Source of the DNA: DASUAL01 sp035763805 | GTDB taxonomy: Bacteria; Gemmatimonadota; Gemmatimonadetes; Gemmatimonadales; GWC2-71-9 | Direction: 5' to 3' | Assembly (NCBI GenBank): GCA_035763805.1 | Contig: DASUAL010000128.1 | Span: forward strand, 1-64,000 | Length of the DNA stretch: 64,000 nt | Part shown: positions 1 through 7,935 of the stretch, in pieces | Position numbering within the stretch: the first letter of the stretch is position 1 | Layout: the number at the start of each line of letters is the position of its first letter | Notes under the pieces: model-generated | The model's input: only the letters and a program-made list of their open reading frames with translations | Databases searched by the model: none | Told to the model about the DNA's origin: nothing | Made by a program: the position numbers and the translations under genes

Positions 1-2
1 AG

Positions 3-410
3 CAGGGGGTGGAGTTCTCAGCCGGTTGTCTCCTGACCGACGAGCTGCGCGTCGAGGGGTCGTACACGTTCTTCGACTTCGACCCGGCGGAGGGCACGAT
101 TGCCGGCGACAAGGTGCTCCCCAATACGCCGAAGCACAAAGGAACGCTCAGCGTGCAGTATGCCGGGGCGCAGGGGCTCGACCTTGGCGTCACGGTGCGG
201 CGGCAGACGGCGTTCGACTGGGCGGCCGGGGTGTTCAGCGGGGTGGTGGACTGGAGTCAGACCGTCAACCTCAACGCGGGCTACCAGGTCAACAACAATC
301 TGCGCGTGCACGCGATCGCGACCAACGTGCTCGACCAAAAGCGATTCCACATTTACGGGGGGTCCGTGATCGGGCGCCGGGTGATCGCGGGCCTGACGAC
401 GACCTTCTAG
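3..410 (+). CDS. TonB-dependent receptor, C-terminal fragment
   Basis: The 3' end of a gene that begins before the window; the frame is open to the left edge and ends with TAG at 408-410. About 135 residues remain, made of alternating hydrophobic/polar strands typical of the last beta strands of an outer-membrane barrel. The tail reads ...GRRVIAGLTTTF, ending in the terminal phenylalanine used as the Bam assembly signal, and the NVLDQKRF stretch matches the 'N-L-F-D-x-x-Y' turn near the end of TonB-dependent receptors. The plug and TonB box lie outside, so the substrate (siderophore, vitamin B12 or glycan) cannot be told. It is the only gene on the plus strand in the first 37 kb and converges on xerD with 7 bp between the stops. 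Confidence 0.8.
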   Translation, partial: QGVEFSAGCLLTDELRVEGSYTFFDFDPAEGTIAGDKVLPNTPKHKGTLSVQYAGAQGLDLGVTVRRQTAFDWAAGVFSGVVDWSQTVNLNAGYQVNNNLRVHAIATNVLDQKRFHIYGGSVIGRRVIAGLTTTF

Positions 411-417
411 GTTTCGC

Positions 418-1332
418 TCACGCGCGGGGGTGATACTGGCGGTGCACAGTGCGCAGGTAGTCCCGATCCACGTGCGTGTAGAGCTGCGTCGTGGCGAGGT
501 CCGCGTGGCCGAGCATCTCCTGCACCGCGCGTAGGTCGGCTCCACCCTCGAGCAGGTGGGTGGCGAACGTGTGCCGCAGGCTGTGCGGGGTCACGCGCTT
601 GGTGAGGCCCGCCTGCCGAGCCGCGCGCTTGATGATGGTCCACGCGCCGACCCGGGAGAGCGGACCGCCGCGCGCGTTCAGAAACAAGACTCCCCTTCCC
701 TTTCCCCTGTCGAACCGCGGACGAATCTCGCGGGTGTACAGCGCCACGGCGCCAAGCGCGCGCCGGCCCACGGGAACGATGCGCTCCTTCGAGCCCTTGC
801 CGAGGATGCGTGCCAATCCATCCTCGTACAGGATATCCTGGAGCTTCAGCCCGACGAGCTCGGACACACGCGCGCCGGTGGCGTAGGCGAACTCGAGCAG
901 GGCCCGGTCGCGGCTGGCCAGCGGCTCGTCCGTGTTGGGGGCGGCGAGCAGCTGCTCGACCTCGGCGACCGTCAAGACGGTCGGCAGCGTGCGCCACTGT
1001 TTCGGCGACTCAAGCCGCTCGCTCGGGTCGCGCGTCGCGTGTGCTTCGCCGACGAGGAACCTATAGTACGTGCGGATCGCCGAGATCTGGCGCCGGATCG
1101 TCGCCGGCGCCAGACCGAGGTCCTTCAGGTCGTAGATGAACTCGCGCAGCTGGGCCGCGGTGATCTCGTCGGGGCGGCGCGCGCCCTTCGTCGCGGCGTG
1201 CGAGCCGAGCCGCCGGATGTCGCGGACGTAGTTCTCCACCGTGTTCTGGCTGTTTCCCGCTTCGAGGGCGAGGTATTCGCGGAACTGTTCGAGACGGAAT
1301 GCGCGATCGGCGTCGCTGCTGCCTACAGCCAC
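418..1332 (-). CDS. xerD: Tyrosine recombinase XerD/XerC type
   Basis: Site-specific recombinase of the chromosome-dimer resolution type, about 304 aa, a normal Xer length. The N-terminal SAM-like core-binding domain (about residues 8-90) precedes the catalytic domain, in which the set Arg (GARVSELVGL), Lys (GKGSKERIVPVG), His-x-x-Arg (HSLRHTFATHLL), His (LGHADLATTQ) and nucleophile Tyr (LYTHV) is complete. I chose the GTG at 1332 because the family N-terminus begins there; the frame stays open farther upstream only as antisense-like Arg/Ala-rich sequence. The start overlaps the 3' end of the methyltransferase gene by 10 bp, so it is probably the last gene of that operon. XerC and XerD cannot be separated from this sequence alone. 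No phage or integron genes accompany it, so a housekeeping role is favoured. Confidence 0.85.
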   Translation of the reverse strand: MAVGSSDADRAFRLEQFREYLALEAGNSQNTVENYVRDIRRLGSHAATKGARRPDEITAAQLREFIYDLKDLGLAPATIRRQISAIRTYYRFLVGEAHATRDPSERLESPKQWRTLPTVLTVAEVEQLLAAPNTDEPLASRDRALLEFAYATGARVSELVGLKLQDILYEDGLARILGKGSKERIVPVGRRALGAVALYTREIRPRFDRGKGRGVLFLNARGGPLSRVGAWTIIKRAARQAGLTKRVTPHSLRHTFATHLLEGGADLRAVQEMLGHADLATTQLYTHVDRDYLRTVHRQYHPRA

Positions 1333-1802
1333 CGCCGCACCCGCGCCTTGTACGCCCGATACTCCTCCCCGAACGTGCGCTCGAGGTACGCCTCCTCGCG
1401 CGCGATGACCCAGCGCTGCACCACGACGAGCGCGACCGGCAGGAAAATGAGCGGCCACAGCGTGTTCACCAGCAGCGTGATCCCGAGGTACAGCGCGGTG
1501 AGGCCGATGTACATCGGATTGCGCGTGAAGCGGTATGGCCCGTGCACCACGAGCGCGGTGGCCGGCTTGATCGGGATTGGGCTCGTGCCGGCGCGGCGAA
1601 ACAGGAACATCGCGCTTCCCGACAGCGCCACCCACACCGCGATCAGGCCCCACCCGACGAGCGTGCGGGCCCCTGCGGCGGCGGTCCCCAACAACGCCAT
1701 GGGGTACAGCTGGTGGAGCACGTAGCCCAGCGCGAATCCCCCCGCGTAGATGAACGGCGGGGGGAGGACGACTCCCGAAGCATCAGGCTTGGCGTCCGGC
1801 AT
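1323..1802 (-). CDS. Isoprenylcysteine carboxyl methyltransferase family membrane protein
   Basis: Small integral-membrane methyltransferase of the ICMT/PEMT-like family, 159 aa. About four hydrophobic segments are visible. The C-terminal half has the family signature: RNPMYIGL, then REEAYLERTFGEEYRAYKA and a closing RVRRWL, which in characterised members forms the S-adenosylmethionine pocket. Bacterial members methylate lipids or small molecules rather than prenylated proteins; the substrate here is unknown. The ATG at 1802 follows the dedA stop (1833) by 30 bp, and the 3' end overlaps xerD. Because dedA (lipid transport) and ispF (isoprenoid synthesis) lie upstream, a lipid substrate is possible, but that is inference from neighbours only. 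Confidence 0.7.
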   Translation of the reverse strand: MPDAKPDASGVVLPPPFIYAGGFALGYVLHQLYPMALLGTAAAGARTLVGWGLIAVWVALSGSAMFLFRRAGTSPIPIKPATALVVHGPYRFTRNPMYIGLTALYLGITLLVNTLWPLIFLPVALVVVQRWVIAREEAYLERTFGEEYRAYKARVRRWL

Positions 1803-1832
1803 CCACAGCTCCGCGAACGGCGTGCAGCCATC

Positions 1833-2435
1833 TTAACGCTTGAGGCGGCGCCAAATCCATAGGCCCAGAGCCACACCAGCGCCGAGCGCGACGATGAGGA
1901 GGGCGCGGTTCATGCGGGTGAACAGGGCCAGCACCGTGTCGAGGTTGGTGCCCAGCGTCGCCACGAGATACGTGAGCGCGCCGTACCAGAGCCCCGACGC
2001 GAGAGCGAGTGGGATGAGCGCCCGGGGCGCGGACAGGCCCACGATCCCGGCGAAGGGCATCACCATTCCTCGCCAGACGGGGAGGAGCCGGCTCAGGAAG
2101 ATCCCGTAGGGCCCGTGTCGGTGGTATTCCCGCTCGATGTGGCTGATGGTCTGTTCCGACAGGAGGCGCTTGCCCAGCCTGCCACGAAAGAACGGCCGCC
2201 CGAAGCGGCGCGCCAGGAGGTACACCGCGGCTCCCGAAGCCACGTTCGCACCCCAGGTCAGCCAGAAGACCGTCCACGCGTCGAGCCGTCCGCGGCCGGC
2301 GAGAAACGCCCCCAGCGCAACCGCCGTATCGGCGGGAACGGGCGGGAAGAAATTCTCGATCGCGGCGATCGCCGCGATGAACGCGTACAGCGGGCCGGGG
2401 GGGAGCGACTCGAGGAACCGGAGGAGATCGGTCAC
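1833..2435 (-). CDS. DedA family membrane protein
   Basis: Member of the DedA/SNARE-associated (VTT domain) family, 200 aa, integral to the inner membrane. DedA proteins are linked to undecaprenyl-phosphate and phospholipid translocation and to proton-motive-force homeostasis. Visible family marks are the re-entrant segment IENFFPPVPADTAVALGAFL near the N-terminus and FLSRLLPVWRGMVMPFAGIVG in the middle, with further hydrophobic helices to the basic end WIWRRLKR. The GTG start at 2435 forms a GTGA overlap with the ispF stop codon, and the family N-terminus TDLLRFLESLPPG follows directly; sequence upstream in this frame is Gly/Arg-rich and not credible. Substrate specificity cannot be assigned. 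Confidence 0.85.
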   Translation of the reverse strand: MTDLLRFLESLPPGPLYAFIAAIAAIENFFPPVPADTAVALGAFLAGRGRLDAWTVFWLTWGANVASGAAVYLLARRFGRPFFRGRLGKRLLSEQTISHIEREYHRHGPYGIFLSRLLPVWRGMVMPFAGIVGLSAPRALIPLALASGLWYGALTYLVATLGTNLDTVLALFTRMNRALLIVALGAGVALGLWIWRRLKR

Positions 2436-2899
2436 TCCAGTACCGCTACCGCGATCACCGCCACCCCCTCCCCTTTCCCGATCCACCCCATCCCTTCGTT
2501 CGTCTTGGCCTTGACGGAGACGGCGGACGGAGCCGTCGCCAGCGCGCCGGCGAGCTTTTCGCGCATCGCCGCGATGTGCGGCCCGATCTTCGGCTGCTCG
2601 GCGATGATCGTGATATCCGCTTGCACGAACCTGTGATCGGCTGTGACGACTCTCGCGTACGCTGCCTTCAGGAGCTGGAGCGAGTCGGCGTGCTCCCAGC
2701 GGGGATCGGTGTCGGGGAACAACGTGCCGATGTCGCCCAGTCCCGCGGCGCCGAGCACGGCATCGGCGAGTGCGTGCGCGACGGCATCGGCGTCCGAGTG
2801 ACCTGCGAGGCCCCGGGAATGGGGAATCGCGACTCCCCCGAGGATCAGTTTGCGGCCGTCGACGAATCGGTGCGAGTCGTACCCGATCCCGACGCGCAT
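2432..2899 (-). CDS. ispF: 2-C-methyl-D-erythritol 2,4-cyclodiphosphate synthase
   Basis: Fifth step of the MEP isoprenoid pathway: cyclises CDP-ME-2-phosphate to MEcPP with release of CMP; cytoplasmic trimer. 155 aa, full family length. The Zn ligands Asp8, His10 (GIGYDSHRF) and His42 (DADAVAHALADA) are present, as are GLGDIGTLFPDTD and the nucleotide-binding segment ADITIIAEQPKIGPH. The ATG at 2899 lies 1 bp after the purE stop. ispD, its pathway partner, is 57 kb away at 59899-60606 rather than fused or adjacent as in many bacteria. The isoprenoid product also supplies the menaquinone side chain, which suits the mqn genes upstream. Confidence 0.95.
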   Translation of the reverse strand: MRVGIGYDSHRFVDGRKLILGGVAIPHSRGLAGHSDADAVAHALADAVLGAAGLGDIGTLFPDTDPRWEHADSLQLLKAAYARVVTADHRFVQADITIIAEQPKIGPHIAAMREKLAGALATAPSAVSVKAKTNEGMGWIGKGEGVAVIAVAVLE

Positions 2900-2900
2900 C

Positions 2901-3296
2901 TCAGGCGTTGAGGATGCGGACTGCGAGGTGGGCCGCGTTCTTGACGTTGTCGATCCCCACGCATGCCACCGGCACGCCGCTCGGCACCTGGGCCGTGGCG
3001 AGCAGCGCGTCGAGACCGTTGAGCGGCCCCACGGCGAACGGGACGCCGATGACCGGGAGGTCGGTGAGGGATGCGGCGTACCCCGGGAGTGCGGCCGACA
3101 GTCCGGCGCCGGCGATGATGACTCTGAATCCCCGATTCCTGGCGCCGGACACGAGCTGCGCCGTCTGGTCGGGCTGGCGGTGCGCCGAGGACACGTGGAA
3201 TTCGTAGCTCACCCCCGCCTTGGCGAGGATCTCGAGGGCGGGCTCGATGCGGGGCTTATCGTTCTCGGAGCCGACGAGGATCAGCACGTCGGCCAC
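2901..3296 (-). CDS. purE: Short PurE-like N5-CAIR mutase / AIR carboxylase
   Basis: PurE-family protein of purine synthesis, 131 aa, compared with about 160-170 in typical bacterial PurE. The fold marks are clear: the phosphate loop VGSENDKPRIEPALEIL, then VSSAHRQPD holding the catalytic His region, VIIAGAGLSAALPGY, and PLNGLDALLATAQVPSGVPV. The second conserved histidine of the canonical GGAAHLPGM loop is replaced (SAALPGY), and the C-terminal helix is short. No purK is adjacent. GTG start at 3296, 2 bp from the mqnC stop codon. The family is certain; the exact reaction (mutase with PurK, direct carboxylase, or a related lyase) is less so. Confidence 0.75.
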   Translation of the reverse strand: MADVLILVGSENDKPRIEPALEILAKAGVSYEFHVSSAHRQPDQTAQLVSGARNRGFRVIIAGAGLSAALPGYAASLTDLPVIGVPFAVGPLNGLDALLATAQVPSGVPVACVGIDNVKNAAHLAVRILNA

Positions 3297-3297
3297 G

Positions 3298-4341
3298 TCA
3301 GGCGGCCTCCTCGATGACGGTGTAATCCTGGCGGCGCTGCTTCGCGACGTAGCCCGCGTCGGTGATGAGACGCCGCATCTCGGGGAGGGTCATCCGCCAG
3401 GTCGTGCCCGCGGCCGACACGACGTTCTCCTCCATCATCAGCGACCCGAAGTCGTTCGCGCCGAACCGCAGCGCCACCTGGCCGATCTTCGGGCCCATCG
3501 TGACCCAGGACGCTTGGATGTTGGGCACGTTGTCCAGCACGACGCGGGCGATCGCCTGCGTGCGCAGATAGGTGACCGCGTCGGTCTTCGGGAGGTGCTC
3601 GAGCTCCGTGTGCTCGGGCTGGAGCGGCCAGCAAATGAACGCGGTGAAGCCCCCGGTGCGCGCCTGTACCTGCTTGACCCGGACCAGGTGTTCGATGCGG
3701 TCGGCGAGGGTCTCGCCGAGGCCGTACATCATCGTCACCGACGTCTTGAGCCCCAGCCGGTGCGCCGTCTCCATTACCTCGAGCCAGCGGTCGGCGCCGG
3801 CCTTCTTCTTCGCGACCTGGTCCCGGACCTCCTGCACCAGGATCTCACCGCCGCCGCCGGGGACCGAGTCGAGGCCCGCGGCGACCAGCTCGCGGATCAC
3901 CTCCTCGATCGTCATCCCGAAGCGCCCGGCGAAGAAGTCGATCTCCGAGGGTGAGAACCCGTGGATGTGGATCGGATGGTGCCGCTTGACGTAGCGCAGC
4001 AGATCGAGATACCAGCCGAACGGGATGTACGGATTGTGCCCCCCCTGGATCAGGATCTGCACGCCACCCAACGCCTTCAGCTCGTCGATCTTGCGACCGA
4101 TCTCCTCGAACGACAGGACGTAGCCCTCGCTGTGCTTGGGCCGGCGGTAGAACGCGCAGAACTTGCAGTCCGCGACGCAGACGTTCGTGTAGTTGATGTT
4201 CCGGTCGATGATGTAAGTGACGACGCTTTCCGGGTGCCGCTTCCAGCGCGCCTCGTCCGCGAGCTGCCCCAGCTCGAGGAGCGATGCCTTTTCGTACAGC
4301 TCGAGGTAGGAGCGGAAGTCCGGGCCTGAGCGGTCTACCAT
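3298..4341 (-). CDS. mqnC: Cyclic dehypoxanthinyl futalosine synthase (radical SAM)
   Basis: Radical SAM enzyme of the futalosine menaquinone route that cyclises dehypoxanthinyl futalosine. 347 aa. The CX3CX2C cluster motif is at Cys55, Cys59 and Cys62 (NVCVADCKFCAFYR), preceded by TYIIDRNINYTN as in MqnC. Further family segments are ILIQGGHNPYIPFGWY, DSVPGGGGEIL and TSVTMMYGLGET. ATG at 4341 lies just after the mqnA stop; an in-frame GTG at 4347 forming GTGA with that stop is an alternative that adds two residues. It follows mqnE and mqnA in order. mqnB (futalosine hydrolase) and mqnD are not in the window. Confidence 0.92.
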   Translation of the reverse strand: MVDRSGPDFRSYLELYEKASLLELGQLADEARWKRHPESVVTYIIDRNINYTNVCVADCKFCAFYRRPKHSEGYVLSFEEIGRKIDELKALGGVQILIQGGHNPYIPFGWYLDLLRYVKRHHPIHIHGFSPSEIDFFAGRFGMTIEEVIRELVAAGLDSVPGGGGEILVQEVRDQVAKKKAGADRWLEVMETAHRLGLKTSVTMMYGLGETLADRIEHLVRVKQVQARTGGFTAFICWPLQPEHTELEHLPKTDAVTYLRTQAIARVVLDNVPNIQASWVTMGPKIGQVALRFGANDFGSLMMEENVVSAAGTTWRMTLPEMRRLITDAGYVAKQRRQDYTVIEEAA

Positions 4342-4343
4342 GG

Positions 4344-5165
4344 TCACGCCACCTGCAAGAACTGGAGGGAGCCCTCTGGCACGAGCCCTTCGCCCGCGAG
4401 CCGGCGGAAGAAGTCGGTGAGCCCCGCGAGATGCTTGTCGCTCAGCGCGTAGTCCAGGCCGGCAAAATACTCGAGGCAGGTTGCACGCGGCACGCCGCAC
4501 GAACGGGCGGCGGCCTCGGCGAGGAGGTCCAGGTGCTCGAGCCCCCAGGCGCGTGAGGCGAGCAGCGCTCGGTGCGCCCGCCGTACCGCGGCGGGGTCCG
4601 CGGCGCGACGGGCCGCCCACAGGGCGAACACGAACGACCGCCCGGTCCAGCGCTTCCATTCCTCACCCAGATCATAGCGCCGGGCGTAAGCCCGGCGCGC
4701 CGCGAGCAGGAGCGCCGGGTCGCCGATCACCAGCAGCGCCTCGTGCGGCAGCCGCACCAGGGTGTCCAGGTCCGTGGCCTCCGCCCGGGCCTGGGCGAAT
4801 CGGGGCCGCACGTGCCAGACCTCCCGGCACAGGAGCTCGAGCAGATACACCGACGTGCGCGATGACGCCGAGAGCAGCACCGTGGCGCTCTCCAGCTGCT
4901 CGGCCGGCACCTTGCTGAACAACGCAACGCTCCGCACGGGCCCGTCGCACGATATTGCGAGCTCGGGGAGCAGCACAAAGTCCTTCGCGTGTCGTGCGTA
5001 CTCGACTGCGCTGAGGACGCTGACGTCCAGCTCGCCCGCCACCAGGAGATCGTTCAACTCGGAGGGCGTCCCGGTAACGAGCTCGGCGGGCAGGGGCACG
5101 AGCCCCCGATCGATCGCCCCGTACACCGGGTAGCAGTTGATGTAGCCGATCCGACCGACTCTCAT
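4344..5165 (-). CDS. mqnA: Chorismate dehydratase, menaquinone futalosine pathway
   Basis: Converts chorismate to 3-[(1-carboxyvinyl)oxy]benzoate, the entry step of the futalosine route. 273 aa with a periplasmic-binding-protein-like fold but no signal peptide, so cytoplasmic. The family N-terminus RVGRIGYINCYPVYGAID is followed by GTPSELNDLLVAGELDVSVLS and LLSASSRTSVYLLELL, the substrate-binding strands. The C-terminal half has ALLVIGDPALL and a helical end typical of MqnA. ATG at 5165 overlaps the mqnE stop in an ATGA, implying translational coupling of mqnE and mqnA. Confidence 0.9.
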   Translation of the reverse strand: MRVGRIGYINCYPVYGAIDRGLVPLPAELVTGTPSELNDLLVAGELDVSVLSAVEYARHAKDFVLLPELAISCDGPVRSVALFSKVPAEQLESATVLLSASSRTSVYLLELLCREVWHVRPRFAQARAEATDLDTLVRLPHEALLVIGDPALLLAARRAYARRYDLGEEWKRWTGRSFVFALWAARRAADPAAVRRAHRALLASRAWGLEHLDLLAEAAARSCGVPRATCLEYFAGLDYALSDKHLAGLTDFFRRLAGEGLVPEGSLQFLQVA

Positions 5166-6406
5166 TCGACCCCGTCCAGCACGGGCAGCGCGCGCCTGCG
5201 CGCGGCGGCTGACTGGCGGTGCGCGATGTGGAAGGTCGGGCCTTGGGGCGCCCGCGGCGCCGCGCGCGGTGCGAGCGGAGCCGGAACGTAGTCCTCGAAC
5301 GTGCGCACCACCTGGTACAGGGAGTCGCGCTCCACCGGCTCCTTCCCCGCCCCGCGGACCAGAGACACGATCTGGTCGTACGACAGCCCCATCGGGGTGC
5401 CGGCACCCGCCTCGTGGTAGACGCGTTCGAACACGACCGTGCCCTCGAGATCGTCGCAGCCGAAGCTGAGAGCGACCTGCGACACGAACGGCGTCACCAT
5501 CGGCCAGTGGGTCTTCACGTGCGGGATGTTGTCGAGCACGAGGCGCCCGACGGATATGTTCTTGAGGTCGTCGAACCCCGAAGTCGCCGTGCCGGTCCGC
5601 CCCAGCGCCTCGCCCAGCTCGTTGTGATCGGGGTGATAGGCGAGTGGGATGTACGTGAGGAATCCCCCGGTCTCGTCCTGCAGCGCGCGCAGCGCGAGTA
5701 GGTGGTCCACGCGATCGGCGATGGTCTCCACGTGGCCGTAGAGCATCGTACAGTTCGACGGAATGCCCAGCCGGTGCGCTTCGCGGTGCACCGCGAGCCA
5801 CTCCGTCCCCGAAAGCTTCTTGTCGGCGATCGTGGCGCGTGCCGCCGGGCTGAACACCTCGGCGCCGCCGCCCGGGAGGCTGGTGACGCCGGCCTCCTGC
5901 ATCGCGATCAGCACCTCGCGCACGGACAGCTTCTCGATGCGCGCGAGGTGCGCGACTTCCACGGCCGTGAGGGCCTTGATGTGAACACCCGGGTGGCGTG
6001 CTCTCAGGCCGCGGAACAAATCGAGGTAGTACGCGAGGCGCAGCTTCGGGTGCAGGCCGCCCACAATGTGGAACTCGCGGGTCGGGTTGTCACGCGCGGC
6101 GTCCGCCTCGGCGAGCACCTCGTCGAGGCTGCGGGTGTAAGCACCCTCCTCCTGCGGCATGCGCGCGAACGAGCAGAACACGCAAGTGTTCCGCAGCACA
6201 CACACATTGGTCGGGTTGAGGTGCTGGTTCGCGGCGAACAAGACGCGGTCGCCGTTCCGCCGGCGGTTCGCGGCATCCGCGAGCCCACCGATGGTGAGCA
6301 GGTCCGCTGAGGTGAACAGAGCGAGGGCGTCCTCGCGCGTCAACCGATCGCCGCGCTCGACTTTCTCCGTGATCGGCCGAAGCGCGGGGTCCCGGCCGGC
6401 CGCCAC
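5162..6406 (-). CDS. mqnE: Aminodeoxyfutalosine synthase (radical SAM)
   Basis: Radical SAM enzyme joining the MqnA product to SAM-derived adenosine to make aminodeoxyfutalosine. 414 aa. The cluster motif is at Cys69, Cys75 and Cys78 (NVCVLRNTCVFCSFAR), giving CX5CX2C rather than the usual CX3CX2C. Other marks: EFHIVGGLHPKLRLAYY, SLPGGGAEVFS, NCTMLYGHVET and LVLDNIPHVKTHWPM. The C-terminal 40 residues form a Pro/Ala/Arg-rich tail of no known role. The GTG start at 6406 shares one base with the fabF TAG stop (TAGTG). The longer open frame upstream lies inside fabF and is not credible. Being coupled to fabF ties menaquinone and fatty-acid gene expression. Confidence 0.88.
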   Translation of the reverse strand: MAAGRDPALRPITEKVERGDRLTREDALALFTSADLLTIGGLADAANRRRNGDRVLFAANQHLNPTNVCVLRNTCVFCSFARMPQEEGAYTRSLDEVLAEADAARDNPTREFHIVGGLHPKLRLAYYLDLFRGLRARHPGVHIKALTAVEVAHLARIEKLSVREVLIAMQEAGVTSLPGGGAEVFSPAARATIADKKLSGTEWLAVHREAHRLGIPSNCTMLYGHVETIADRVDHLLALRALQDETGGFLTYIPLAYHPDHNELGEALGRTGTATSGFDDLKNISVGRLVLDNIPHVKTHWPMVTPFVSQVALSFGCDDLEGTVVFERVYHEAGAGTPMGLSYDQIVSLVRGAGKEPVERDSLYQVVRTFEDYVPAPLAPRAAPRAPQGPTFHIAHRQSAAARRRALPVLDGVE

Positions 6407-7650
6407 TAGGCGGCCCGCCGGATGGCGAGCGTCACGTTGTGCCCGCCGAATCCGAAGGAGTTCGAGAGCGCGACGTGCACCTGGCGCTTGACGGCCTGGT
6501 TGGGCGCCGAGTCGAGGTCGCACGCCGGGTCGGGCGTGAACTGATTGATCGTGGGCGGGATCACGCCGGTCTGCAGGACGAGGGCGCAGATCGCCGCCTC
6601 GAGCGCGCCCGCGGCACCAAGCAAATGGCCGGTCATCGACTTGGTGGAGCCGAAGATCAGCTTGCGGGCCTGGGTGCCGAACACGCCCTTCACGGCTGCC
6701 GTCTCCGCGGCATCGCCATGGGGCGTTGAGGTCCCGTGGGCGTTGATGTAGCCCACCTCGTCCGGCCCGACGCCGGCGTCTTGCATGGCGAGCCGCATGG
6801 CGTCTTGCGCGCCGGCGCCGGACGGCTCAGGCGCGGTGATGTGGTGCGCGTCGGCGGTCATGCCGGAGCCGACGATCTCGGCGTAGATCTTCGCGCCGCG
6901 ACGCCGCGCGTGCTCCCACTCCTCCAGGATGAGCACGGCCGCGCCGTCGCCCATCACGAACCCGTCGCGGTCCTTGTCGAACGGGCGGCTCGCCGTCTGG
7001 GGATCGTCGTTGCGCTCGGACAGTGCCTTCATGTTGGCGAAGCTCGCCACCGCGAGCGGCGTGATCGCCGCCTCCGAGCCGCCGGCGATCATGACGTCCG
7101 CCGCGTCGCTGCGGATCAGCGTCGCAGCATCCGCGACGGAGTGGGCCGACGACGCGCACGCCGAGACGGTGGCGTAGTTCGGCCCCTTGACGCCATAGCG
7201 CATCGAGATGAGCGCCGCGGCGACGTTGGGCATGTACATCGGGACGAAGAAGGGGGACACGCGGCTCGGCCCCTTCTCGAACAGCGCGCGGCAGTTTTCT
7301 TCGAAGGTGGCGACCCCTCCCGTGCCGGTGCCGATCACGACGCCGACGCGACGCAGGTCCAGCCTGTCCCAGCTGTTGGCGAGGCAGGCGTCCCTCACTG
7401 CCTCCTCCGCCGCGCCGATGGCGAACTGGGCAAACAAGTCGAAGCGGCGAACTTCCTTCTTTTCGAGGTACTGCGTCGCGTCGAAGCCTTTCACCTCGCA
7501 GGCGAACTTCACGGGGCTCTGCGCCGGATCGAAGCGCGTGATCGGCCCTGCGCCGGACCGGCCGGCGACCAGCGCCTCCCACGTGCTCCGGGTGCTCGTG
7601 CCCAACGGGGTCACGAGCCCGAGACCCGTGAGTGCCACCCGTCGCTTCAT
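6406..7650 (-). CDS. fabF: Beta-ketoacyl-ACP synthase II
   Basis: Elongating condensing enzyme of type II fatty-acid synthesis; condenses malonyl-ACP with acyl-ACP. 414 aa, normal length. The Cys-His-His triad is visible: Cys165 in TVSACASSAH, His in INAHGTSTPHGD and His in TKSMTGHLLGAAGALEA; the C-terminal SNSFGFGGHN loop is also intact. ATG at 7650 is 3 bp after the acpP stop. It is the last fab gene of the block and is directly followed by mqnE. No desaturation gene such as fabA is present in the window, so saturated or branched chains are expected, but that is only inference. Confidence 0.95.
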   Translation of the reverse strand: MKRRVALTGLGLVTPLGTSTRSTWEALVAGRSGAGPITRFDPAQSPVKFACEVKGFDATQYLEKKEVRRFDLFAQFAIGAAEEAVRDACLANSWDRLDLRRVGVVIGTGTGGVATFEENCRALFEKGPSRVSPFFVPMYMPNVAAALISMRYGVKGPNYATVSACASSAHSVADAATLIRSDAADVMIAGGSEAAITPLAVASFANMKALSERNDDPQTASRPFDKDRDGFVMGDGAAVLILEEWEHARRRGAKIYAEIVGSGMTADAHHITAPEPSGAGAQDAMRLAMQDAGVGPDEVGYINAHGTSTPHGDAAETAAVKGVFGTQARKLIFGSTKSMTGHLLGAAGALEAAICALVLQTGVIPPTINQFTPDPACDLDSAPNQAVKRQVHVALSNSFGFGGHNVTLAIRRAA

Positions 7651-7653
7651 CCC

Positions 7654-7905
7654 TTATTTCCCCATCTTCTCGTGCAGGTACTGGAGCGCCTGGCCCACCG
7701 TGCGCAGCTTCTCGGCTTCCTCGTCTGGGATGTCGATGTCGAACTCCTTCTCGAAGGCCATGACCAGCTCGACGGTGTCCAGGCTGTCGGCCCCCAGGTC
7801 CTCCATGAAGCTCGCATCGGACGTCAGCTTCTCGCGCTCGACTCCCAGCTCTTCGACGATGATGTCCTTGACCTTCTCTTCGAGCTGCTTCATGTCCATT
7901 GCCAT
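7654..7905 (-). CDS. acpP: Acyl carrier protein
   Basis: Small acidic carrier, 83 aa, that holds growing acyl chains on a 4'-phosphopantetheine arm. The attachment site is Ser41 in DLGADSLDTVELVM, with the usual four-helix acidic sequence around it. ATG at 7905; a GAGG ribosome binding site lies about 7 bases upstream. ATG codons at residues 3 and 5 are possible alternative starts. It sits between fabG and fabF, the common bacterial order. Confidence 0.95.
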   Translation of the reverse strand: MAMDMKQLEEKVKDIIVEELGVEREKLTSDASFMEDLGADSLDTVELVMAFEKEFDIDIPDEEAEKLRTVGQALQYLHEKMGK

Positions 7906-7935
7906 GGTTGCCTCAATGGAGGTGTGGGAAAAGGG

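Noticed and set aside
418..1332. Xer-type recombinase as a mobile-element integrase
   Set aside because: Length, motifs and housekeeping neighbours fit XerC/XerD; no att repeats, tRNA target or phage genes are nearby.
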